From NCBI GenBank assembly GCA_028699735.1, contig JAQVUB010000056.1:1-10284 (forward strand): a stretch of 10,284 bases of DNA, written 5' to 3'. Below the pieces are notes generated by a model. That model was not told the DNA's origin and did no database searches. It saw only the letters and a program-made list of their open reading frames with translations. Position numbers and translations under genes: made by a program. Of this stretch, positions 1 through 4,998 are shown in pieces. Source of the stretch: Lentisphaeria bacterium. GTDB lineage: Bacteria; Verrucomicrobiota; Lentisphaeria; Oligosphaerales; Oligosphaeraceae. Positions within the stretch are counted from its first letter, which is position 1. Every line of letters starts with the position of its first letter.

Positions 1-78
1 CGCCCAATTGCTGCCCGATTCCGGACGCAAAAATGTCTCATCTGCACCCGGTGCCGCATAATGATCGTTCTGCTTCAT
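1..78 (-). CDS. N-terminal fragment of an unidentified protein (runs off left edge)
   Basis: Reading leftward from an ATG at 78-76 there are 26 open codons to the window edge, beginning MKQNDHYAAPGADETF. A perfect AGGAGG Shine-Dalgarno sequence lies on the minus strand at 95-90, 11 nt before the ATG, which is the main reason for calling it a gene. The visible residues are hydrophilic and show no signal peptide, so a cytosolic N-terminus or the cytosolic leader of a membrane protein would fit. The family cannot be recognised from this much. The region just upstream is AT-rich and contains the 10-bp palindrome CCTATATAGG (153-162), which could belong to its promoter or operator; I see no clear -35/-10 pair. 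Confidence 0.6.
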   Translation of the reverse strand, partial: MKQNDHYAAPGADETFLRPESGSNWA

Positions 79-161
79 GAAGCAAATATCCTCCTGAATA
101 AAAAACTACCCCGCATGCAATTGCCTTTTCATATTCTTAATATAATCCCAAACCTATATAG

Positions 162-281
162 GAAATCGACGGTACGGAATTCAACAAGTCGCTTTATCCC
201 ATGCCACACTGCTGTCATCGCAAACTGAACAGCGGAGACGTGGAGTATTTCCAAGCAGCGCTTACGGAAGGCGTAGCATGA
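162..281 (+). pseudogene. Degenerate transposase fragment (IS4-superfamily-like DDE)
   Basis: One frame is open for 39 codons between a TAG at 159-161 and a TGA at 279-281. It has no plausible start codon or ribosome-binding site. It reads EIDGTEFNKSLYPMPHCCHR followed by a K-L-N-S-G-D-V-E-Y-F-Q-A-A-L stretch. From memory this resembles the first catalytic block of IS4-like transposases, where a DGT(E/G)-(Y/F) motif is followed by a Cys-x-x-Cys-like pair, a basic stretch, N-G-x-V-x-Y and H-Q-x-L. The leading Asp would be the first catalytic acid. Nothing recognisable precedes or follows it, and MITE copy A begins 19 bp downstream, so it is a decayed relic at most. The assignment rests on one short motif and could be coincidence. 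Confidence 0.4.
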
Positions 282-299
282 AGCTTTCGATTCTTTGGG

Positions 300-491
300 T
301 AATGCGTCAGTTAAACTTGGTAACAGAGGAATTCTTTTTAACAACAAAAAGCACGAACCGACCCGAAAAAAATTCATGGGAAACGGTTTTTACTAGGGGA
401 ATTCGTTGTTCATCCCATGAAATTTTTTCGGGTCGTTAGTGTCTTTCGTTGTAAAAAAATACCGCTGCCACCCAGCTTTACTGACCCATTA
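300..491 (+). mobile_element. MITE-like inverted-repeat element, copy A (192 bp)
   Basis: The element is a near-complete imperfect palindrome. Its ends are TAATGCGTCAGT and ACTGACCCATTA. The inner arms pair TTAACAACAAAAAGCACGAA and CCGACCCGAAAAAA with GACCCG/CGGGTC-type sequence on the other side, around an asymmetric core of roughly 30 nt (about 391-413). It has no coding capacity. Positions 301-485 match the reverse complement of copy C with three substitutions and one 1-nt gap (about 98% identity). The flanks carry TCTTTGG at 292-298 and again at 494-500, which fits a decayed 10-bp target-site duplication in the register seen at copies C and D. It sits between a transposase relic and a small lipoprotein gene. 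Confidence 0.8.
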
Positions 492-505
492 CCTCTTTGG
501 CGTTG

Positions 506-551
506 CCTTGCAAAAATATGCAGTGACAGAGCTTGTAATACTGCTGCAAGG
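506..551. repeat. Interrupted inverted repeat upstream of the small lipoprotein gene
   Basis: CCTTGCA (506-512) pairs perfectly with TGCAAGG (545-551). An inner GCAG (520-523) pairs with CTGC (541-544). It ends two bases before a possible -10 box, TATAAA at 553-558. A DNA operator or a simple hairpin are both possible; nothing else supports a function. Confidence 0.3.
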
Positions 552-591
552 GTATAAATTAATGGACAGTTCTGGTAGAGTTCACTTAATC

Positions 592-610
592 CTCTGACCT
601 TGAGGCAGAG
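592..610 (+). promoter_or_regulatory. Possible leader hairpin before the small lipoprotein gene
   Basis: The 19-nt stretch CTCTGACCTTGAGGCAGAG is almost self-complementary: CTCTG pairs with CAGAG and CCT with AGG, around a bulged A. If transcription starts near 565, downstream of a weak TATAAA at 553-558, this would form a hairpin in the 5' untranslated region about 25 nt before the Shine-Dalgarno sequence. It may be an operator or a stabilising leader element. Confidence 0.3.
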
Positions 611-643
611 CTGGTAGTGTGTAAAAAAGAAAAGGAAAACAAA

Positions 644-835
644 ATGAAAAAGTTCCTGATGATGCTGGCTGTTGTGTCCATGGTCTTCGCATTCACCGGA
701 TGCAAAGAGAAAAGCGCTTCTGAAAAATTTGGCGACTCCCTGAAAAACATGTCTGAAAAGGCTGAAGACGCTGCCAAAGACGCTCAGAAAGACGCTTCCA
801 AAGCTCTGGATGATGCGAAAAAATCTATGGACTGA
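644..835 (+). CDS. Small Lys/Ala/Asp-rich lipoprotein (63 aa)
   Basis: The ATG at 644 is preceded by AGGA at 633-636 with 7 nt spacing. It begins a textbook signal peptide, MKKFLMMLAVVSMVFAFTGC, so I prefer it over the in-frame ATG at 617, which lacks a ribosome-binding site and would add a charged leader. Cys20 is the probable lipidation site. The lipobox is F-T-G-C, with Phe at -3 where Leu is usual. The mature part, about 44 residues, is one long predicted amphipathic helix rich in Lys, Ala, Asp and Glu (K-A-E-D-A-A-K-D-A-Q-K-D-A type), resembling Lpp-like or stress-induced small lipoproteins in character, though I cannot assign a family. It is a single-gene unit, closed by a strong terminator 14 nt after the stop codon. 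Confidence 0.85.
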   Translation: MKKFLMMLAVVSMVFAFTGCKEKSASEKFGDSLKNMSEKAEDAAKDAQKDASKALDDAKKSMD

Positions 836-849
836 GCCAGTCTGAAGGA

Positions 850-881
850 AAGCCCCGTTGCACAAACGGGGCTTTTTTTTT
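850..881 (+). terminator. Rho-independent terminator of the small lipoprotein gene
   Basis: A perfect 10-bp stem, AAGCCCCGTT (850-859) with AACGGGGCTT (865-874), encloses the loop GCACA and runs into nine T residues (873-881). It lies 14 nt after the lipoprotein stop and 3 nt before the end of the converging methyltransferase gene. On the minus strand no U tract follows the stem, so it should work mainly rightward. Confidence 0.93.
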
Positions 882-883
882 GC

Positions 884-1528
884 TCAGCGCCCCGTCCAAA
901 CCTGCAAATAGATATTGTCGACTGGGATCAACTCCCAGGTCAGGCCGGCCTTTTCCAGGGCGCTGGTAAAATTCTGCAAGGAGGAACGCCCTGGATCCGC
1001 GTATAGAAAAGTGCCACTGGGCGCAAGGTACTGTTTAACGCAGTCCACCAGTGGGGAAACCATTTCTTTTTCATAGATCAGATCACTTCCCAGCAGGATA
1101 TCAAAAGTTCCGGTCAGATCTGGTTGCCGCCAGTCCATACGGTGATAATCAATTGCAGGTAGCCCGTTCAATCGGGCATTGCGCAGAAAAAAAGCACGAT
1201 TGTCGGGATGGAAATCCGATGCCGTCACCCTTGCACCGCATCGAGCTGCACACAACGATGGCAGACCCAGACCGCAACCCAGCTCCAAAACCCGTTTCCC
1301 GGAAAACCATTCGTGCTGTTCTGCGATATATCCTGCCAGTGCCTGCGCTGATTCCCAGAGCCGCGTAAAATAGGGAATACGGTCTGTATCACTGGGAGAT
1401 ACCTTGACATAATGATCCAGAGCCTCATCCAGACTCCGGATCATGCACAGGGTAAAACGAATATTTCCAACTGTAATACTCTCTTCAGAACAGGGAAAAA
1501 GCAGTTCTTCCGAAACAGAATTGTCCAT
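884..1528 (-). CDS. Class I SAM-dependent methyltransferase, protein-lysine-methyltransferase-like (214 aa)
   Basis: This is a Rossmann-fold methyltransferase. Motif I VLELGCGLGLP lies at residues 80-90, followed by an acidic loop ending A-S-D at 103-105 that should contact the ribose of S-adenosylmethionine. A D-L-I-Y motif at 149-152 matches the DxxY signature of METTL-type lysine methyltransferases. A D-P-G-R at 178-181 is shared, as I recall, with the ETFB-KMT/COG3897 group. An upstream P-Y-F-T-R-L-W-E-S (52-60) is also typical. The substrate cannot be read from sequence. I start at the ATG at 1528 (MDNSVSEELL): the frame stays open to an ATG at 1597, but the extra 23 residues come largely from the palindromic repeat B. 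The Shine-Dalgarno here is weak (AGGGA/TAGG). It follows rlmB on the same strand, 229 bp away, and converges on the small lipoprotein gene. Confidence 0.8.
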   Translation of the reverse strand: MDNSVSEELLFPCSEESITVGNIRFTLCMIRSLDEALDHYVKVSPSDTDRIPYFTRLWESAQALAGYIAEQHEWFSGKRVLELGCGLGLPSLCAARCGARVTASDFHPDNRAFFLRNARLNGLPAIDYHRMDWRQPDLTGTFDILLGSDLIYEKEMVSPLVDCVKQYLAPSGTFLYADPGRSSLQNFTSALEKAGLTWELIPVDNIYLQVWTGR

Positions 1529-1563
1529 AGTGCCTATTTCCCTATGCAGAGGCTGTCCAAAAA

Positions 1564-1746
1564 CCTTTTTTAACAACGAAAAAACACCAAAAGACACGAA
1601 AATTTTGTAGGAAAGCTGATGTCCAAACCTGATACTTCATGGGCAAAATTTGCTTTTTATTGCAATTGGCTTGAATTACGATCAACACACCCACCCAACT
1701 CTAAAAAATTTCGTGCCTTTTCGTGACTTTCGTGGTTAAAAATTAT
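1564..1746. repeat. Divergent inverted-repeat element, copy B
   Basis: Imperfect arms of about 45 bp (about 1564-1610 and 1699-1746) pair TTTTTTAACAACG and AAAAGACACGAAAATTTT with AAATTTCGTGCCTTTTCGTG and CTTTCGTGGTTAAAAA. The core of about 88 bp has no coding frame. It shares the TTAAC(A/C)ACGAAA outer arm with copies A, C and D but lacks their inner GACCCGAAAAAATTTCATGGG arm and their TAATGCG ends, and I find no flanking direct repeat. It is therefore a related but different subfamily, or an older copy. It fills almost all of the gap between rlmB and the methyltransferase gene. Confidence 0.7.
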
Positions 1747-1757
1747 CTTAAAGGGGG

Positions 1758-2468
1758 CTATGCCAGCAAATAGAGTGCCAAAGCCGCCGCAACGGAGGCA
1801 TTCAGGGAGTTGATCCGGCCGCTCTGCCGGATGGCAGCAATATGCGTAGAATGATTCAGAATGAATTGACTGACACCCGCATTTTCCCCGCCAACCACAA
1901 GTAGGATTTTTTCCAGTTGCAAAGAACGTACATCCTCCAGGGCAATCGGGCCGGCACCATCCAGCGAAACAACCGTATACCCTTCTTCCAGGGCGATCTT
2001 GACATATTGATTGCTGGCACAGTTGACCGCCACCTGCAAAAATTCACAGGCTCCGGCGGCTGCCTTGACCACCGATGGCAGAAGCAGCGGACAACCCCGT
2101 CGCGGCAGCAGCAAATTCCGCCAGCCCAGCGCCTCGGCGCTGCGCGCTACTGCACCGACATTGTGCGGATCCTCGATATTATCCAGCAGAACCAGCCGCT
2201 TTTCTCCCAGCATCTCAGCAAAAGGCGTATACGGAAAGGGACCGGTTTCCAGAACACAGCCCTGATGTTCTCGAGTCTGACAAAGATCAAAGAGGCTGCT
2301 TTTGTCAACCGCTTCCACAGGAACCTGATATTTCTCCGCCACCTGAGCCAGTTTTCTCAGGCGAGGATTCTGCTCACTACCCTGACTGAGATAAAGCCGG
2401 ATCACTTGCCGGCGACCGGCGCGGATCGCTTCAAAAGCCGGATTGATTCCATAAAGAAACTCACTCAT
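1758..2468 (-). CDS. rlmB: 23S rRNA (guanosine-2'-O)-methyltransferase RlmB, SpoU/TrmH family
   Basis: RlmB methylates the ribose 2'-OH of G2251 in the peptidyl-transferase P loop of 23S rRNA. This 236-residue protein has the expected layout. A small N-terminal substrate-binding domain opens with FLYGINPAFEAIRAG (residues 4-18). The trefoil-knot SPOUT domain carries all three SpoU motifs: motif 1 DNIEDPHNVGAVARSAEALG (96-115, with the catalytic-type N103 and R109), motif 2 VVGGENAGVS (191-200) and motif 3 from I214 to L234 containing S-L-N-A-S-V-A-A-A. Motif 2 is usually G-S-E-G-x-G; here it is G-G-E-N-A-G, a mild variant. Length matches the family (about 245). The start overlaps the stop of the acetyltransferase gene as ATGA (2468-2465), so translation is probably coupled. 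Some SpoU paralogues modify other sites, so the exact target guanosine is inferred. Confidence 0.87.
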   Translation of the reverse strand: MSEFLYGINPAFEAIRAGRRQVIRLYLSQGSEQNPRLRKLAQVAEKYQVPVEAVDKSSLFDLCQTREHQGCVLETGPFPYTPFAEMLGEKRLVLLDNIEDPHNVGAVARSAEALGWRNLLLPRRGCPLLLPSVVKAAAGACEFLQVAVNCASNQYVKIALEEGYTVVSLDGAGPIALEDVRSLQLEKILLVVGGENAGVSQFILNHSTHIAAIRQSGRINSLNASVAAALALYLLA

Positions 2469-3334
2469 TGTCTAATGTCCTTGTTAAGGCAGTCCTCTGC
2501 CCCTTTTTTCTGTATACGCTCACGCCAGCGGAGAAAATCCTCTGAAAACCATGTTTGTGGATGCTGCCAGATGTCCTGTCCGAGCACTTCCACCAGCGGA
2601 CGGGTGCGCACTGAACGGAGCGTGGCACTGCCCAGCAAGGTCTTTTGCAGCACCCCCTGCCGGATAAGCACTTCCTCCATATGAGGCCCATTTAAAAATG
2701 GCCAGAGGACGTGATTGCAGTCTCTGCTTAATTCTGCGCGACGCGCCTGTCTCTCTTCATCCGAAGACAGCAGTGAAAGCAGTCGCATCACCATTCTGGA
2801 TTCGATGAAATGCTTCAACGTGCACACCGTCAAATCCACTCCAATGAAGGCATACAGTGCATTCCATTCATACAGCCGTTGCCAGGGGGAATCCACCCCA
2901 AAGGCAGTCTCACTCCAGGGACTCGGCGCTGGCCCGCAACAGTCATGTCCGCAGGTCAGTTCCTCCGCACGTGAACCCATCGCACTGATGGAATGCGAAA
3001 AATGCCGGCTGCGGAGACTGCGGCTGTCTTTGCGCAGTGCCTCAGCGAGAGCGCCATTGTAAGCAGGACTGTTGTGGACATCAAAGCGATCGGGATGAGA
3101 ACGTTCCTCTGTGCCGTCGTGCCACAACGTCGGCATGGCCACCGTCCCGCCCGGTGCTGTCGCAGCCAGAATTCCGTTGAAGACGCAGGACGGTCCATTC
3201 TGTACCCAGCCCATGCTGCTCAAAGAACCATGAATGAGAACCGTATCCCCCGAAACACAGCCAGCCCGGCGAAAGGCTTCACAAACCACGCCCTCGTCTA
3301 CCAGAATTTCAGGATTCCCTTTTTCAGGCTGCAT
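2465..3334 (-). CDS. AAC(3)-family N-acetyltransferase (antibiotic_NAT fold, 289 aa)
   Basis: The family transfers an acetyl group from acetyl-CoA to an amine, classically N3 of 2-deoxystreptamine aminoglycosides. Visible landmarks in order are LIHGSLSSMGWV (33-44, family consensus VHSSLSSLGWV), F-D-V-H-N-S-P-A-Y-N-G-A-L-A-E (84-98), R-S-R-H-F-S-H-S-I-S-A-M-G (108-120), the SPW segment (149-151), and I-G-V-D-L-T-V-C-T-L-K-H-F-I-E (164-178), which carries the conserved T-x-x-H-x-x-E pattern. Length is normal. The start at 3334 has the Shine-Dalgarno GGGGA in the 10 nt preceding it; those 10 nt are one copy of the target duplication of MITE copy C. It is sandwiched between an M20 peptidase gene and rlmB (ATGA overlap). 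That suggests a housekeeping or metabolic substrate rather than acquired resistance, but the family cannot separate these from sequence. Confidence 0.83.
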   Translation of the reverse strand: MQPEKGNPEILVDEGVVCEAFRRAGCVSGDTVLIHGSLSSMGWVQNGPSCVFNGILAATAPGGTVAMPTLWHDGTEERSHPDRFDVHNSPAYNGALAEALRKDSRSLRSRHFSHSISAMGSRAEELTCGHDCCGPAPSPWSETAFGVDSPWQRLYEWNALYAFIGVDLTVCTLKHFIESRMVMRLLSLLSSDEERQARRAELSRDCNHVLWPFLNGPHMEEVLIRQGVLQKTLLGSATLRSVRTRPLVEVLGQDIWQHPQTWFSEDFLRWRERIQKKGAEDCLNKDIRQ

Positions 3335-3344
3335 CGTTTTCCCC

Positions 3345-3536
3345 GTAATCTGTCAGTAAAGCTGAGTGCAGCGGTATTTTTTTACAACGAAAGACACTAA
3401 CGACCCGAAAAAATTTCATGGGATGAACAACGAATTCCCCCAGTAAAAACCGTTTCCCATGAAATTTTTTCGGGTCGGTTCGTGCTTTTTGTTGTTAAAA
3501 AGAATTCCTCTGTTACCAAGTTTAACTGACGCATTC
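3345..3536 (-). mobile_element. MITE-like inverted-repeat element, copy C (192 bp) with perfect 10-bp target duplication
   Basis: The near-identical partner of copy A, in the opposite orientation. Ends read GTAATCTGTCAG on the left and CTGACGCATTC on the right, with long inner arms around GACCCGAAAAAATTTCATGGG and its complement. CGTTTTCCCC occurs immediately before it (3335-3344) and immediately after it (3537-3546), a perfect 10-bp direct repeat and so a probable target-site duplication. It lies between the M20 peptidase stop (3567) and the acetyltransferase start (3334). Removing the element and one repeat leaves about 30 nt between these genes. There is no open frame of its own, so it would need a transposase supplied in trans. 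Confidence 0.87.
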
Positions 3537-3566
3537 CGTTTTCCCCTGCGTAGAAATCTAAGACGT

Positions 3567-4628
3567 TTAAATTTCTGCAATGACTTCTTCCAGAATCTGG
3601 ATATACTTGTCGATGGATGACAGCTCGACCCATTCGCAACGGCTGTGAGCACCTTCGCCATTAACCGAAGTAATGGCGATGGGTACTCCCAGCGACAGCA
3701 TGTGACGGGCATCCGTGGCGCCATTCATGCGCATGAAGCCGGCTGCAGCCCCCGGAAAATATTTCCGGATGACCCTGGCAAGCATCTGCAGCTGCGGCGA
3801 ATTTTCATCCGAAACGACGGGTTCACACTGGCGATCCAATTCAATTTCCAGGCCAGTCAAACGCTGCGCTTTTTCAATAATCGCAGCACGATCCGAGCCC
3901 TGGATATAGCGAAAATTAAGCACCATCGAGGCCTCATCCGGAATTTGATTTCCAGCAAAACCGGCTTCGAGCATACAGGGTGCCATCGTATTCTGCCACT
4001 GCTGATCAGCAGTGACTTCAGGCCACTGCTGACGCAAACGCAAATATCCGTCAATCAGCTTGTCAATGGGATTATCAAACTTCCAGGGTTCAGAGGCATG
4101 ACCGCCGCGCCCTTTTGCACGCAACTTCATGATCTGAATCCCTTTCTGTGCAACGGCCACACAACAGCTCGGACCATCCAGCACAATGGCAAACTTCCGC
4201 CCTGCATAACCACGCTGAATCATGGCCTCCGTCGTACTGCCGCCAATCTCTTCATCGGCCGTAAAAATGGCACCAACGGAAGCTTTACCCAGTTGCCGGC
4301 ATAACACGTGTGCGATACAAACCGCATTGCTCAAATCATCCGAAGCGCCACGCCCGTAAAGACGGTCACCCTCCAGGCGAGGCTCAAAAAGCTGCGCGTC
4401 TGCAGGAACGACGTCAATATGGGCATTCAAAAGCAGATCATGCACTTTACCCGGCACGGTAGATGCAAACAAGATCTGCCGCCCTTTCACCTCCTCCAGC
4501 ATACAGAAAACCCCTTTGTCCTGTAAATAGCGATGCATCACCTGCATCGCACGATTCACTGCAGCAAGATCACTGCTAACTGGACGGCAGCGGATTAACT
4601 CGGAAAGTAACTCGATGGTATCCTGCAT
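3567..4628 (-). CDS. M20-family zinc metallopeptidase / amidohydrolase (353 aa)
   Basis: A two-zinc exopeptidase or deacylase of the ArgE/DapE/CPG2 group. Metal ligands and catalytic residues are visible in order: H70-x-D72 in LLLNAHIDVVP, bridging D97 in YGRGASDD (91-98), general base E126 and ligand E127 in TADEEIGG, D151 in VLDGP, and H328 in GEGAHSRCEW. The inserted dimerisation domain begins near KGRGGHASEP (172-181), with H178 reaching the partner active site as in the family. The GRGASDD motif has D-L-S where D-M-K-G is commonest. Length fits. The start is secure: AAGGAG precedes the ATG with about 8 nt spacing. It is the first gene of the minus-strand block and is followed, across MITE copy C, by an acetyltransferase. 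The substrate (acyl-amino acid, peptide or other amide) is unknown. Only about 36 nt separate the start from the direct repeat of MITE copy D, so its promoter may lie in or beyond that element. Confidence 0.86.
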   Translation of the reverse strand: MQDTIELLSELIRCRPVSSDLAAVNRAMQVMHRYLQDKGVFCMLEEVKGRQILFASTVPGKVHDLLLNAHIDVVPADAQLFEPRLEGDRLYGRGASDDLSNAVCIAHVLCRQLGKASVGAIFTADEEIGGSTTEAMIQRGYAGRKFAIVLDGPSCCVAVAQKGIQIMKLRAKGRGGHASEPWKFDNPIDKLIDGYLRLRQQWPEVTADQQWQNTMAPCMLEAGFAGNQIPDEASMVLNFRYIQGSDRAAIIEKAQRLTGLEIELDRQCEPVVSDENSPQLQMLARVIRKYFPGAAAGFMRMNGATDARHMLSLGVPIAITSVNGEGAHSRCEWVELSSIDKYIQILEEVIAEI

Positions 4629-4674
4629 GACCCATACTCCTTATTGGAAAAAGCTGCATTCAAGCATAAATTCA

Positions 4675-4856
4675 TAATGCGTGAGATGATGGGTGACAGT
4701 GGCATTTTTTTACAACAAAAGGCACAAAATGATCCGAAAAAAATTCATGGGAAGTACGACGCATGCTAGCAGTCAACCCAGCTTCCATGAATTTTTTTTC
4801 GGATTCTTTCGTGCTTTTCGTTGTGCAAAAAGAATTCCTCCATTACGGACGCATTA
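4675..4856 (+). mobile_element. MITE-like inverted-repeat element, copy D (182 bp)
   Basis: Ends are TAATGCGTGAG and GGACGCATTA. Inner arms pair TTTTTTTACAACAAAAGGCAC and GATCCGAAAAAAATTCATGG with CCATGAATTTTTTTTCGGAT and CGTGCTTTTCGTTGTGCAAA. Near its right end it shares AAAAAGAATTCCTC and the GACGCATT end with copy C, but it has a different core and a short deletion, so it is an older or separate subfamily. TAAATTCA occurs at 4667-4674 and 4859-4866. In the 10-bp register this is CATAAATTCA against CCTAAATTCA (9 of 10), again consistent with a 10-bp target duplication. It occupies half of the 370-bp divergent intergenic region between the peptidase gene and the MlaA operon. Confidence 0.78.
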
Positions 4857-4951
4857 CCTAAATTCAGGAAAAGATTACTTTATCCCCGGACTTTGCATTT
4901 TCAACCCGGCGTTTTGCAGGCAAAGCAAAAATCCGAAACTATATTTTGCCT

Positions 4952-4980
4952 TTGACATAACCAAGTTTTGCAAATATAAG
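4952..4980 (+). promoter_or_regulatory. Strong sigma70-type promoter of the MlaA-hydrolase operon
   Basis: A perfect -35 TTGACA (4952-4957), exactly 17 nt of spacer and a near-consensus -10 TATAAG (4975-4980). The start site would fall near 4987, giving a very short leader of roughly 12 nt in which GAGGA (4988-4992) is the ribosome-binding site. Confidence 0.8.
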
Positions 4981-4998
4981 ATTTATTGAGGAAACGGA

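Noticed and set aside
300..491. MITE palindromes considered as rho-independent terminators
   Set aside because: The outer arms are followed by A-rich, not T-rich, sequence on either strand, and the flanking direct repeats point to transposition.
410..865. Minus-strand open frame covering MITE copy A and the lipoprotein gene
   Set aside because: It is built from repeat sequence and the antisense of a convincing lipoprotein gene plus its terminator.
1529..1597. Longer N-terminus (23 extra residues) for the class I methyltransferase
   Set aside because: The extra codons are largely the arm of inverted repeat B and unlike the family; the ATG at 1528 gives a normal-length protein.
2465..3334. 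Calling the AAC(3)-family gene an aminoglycoside resistance determinant
   Set aside because: It is embedded in a housekeeping-like operon with normal base composition and no resistance-type mobile context; the family includes enzymes with other substrates.
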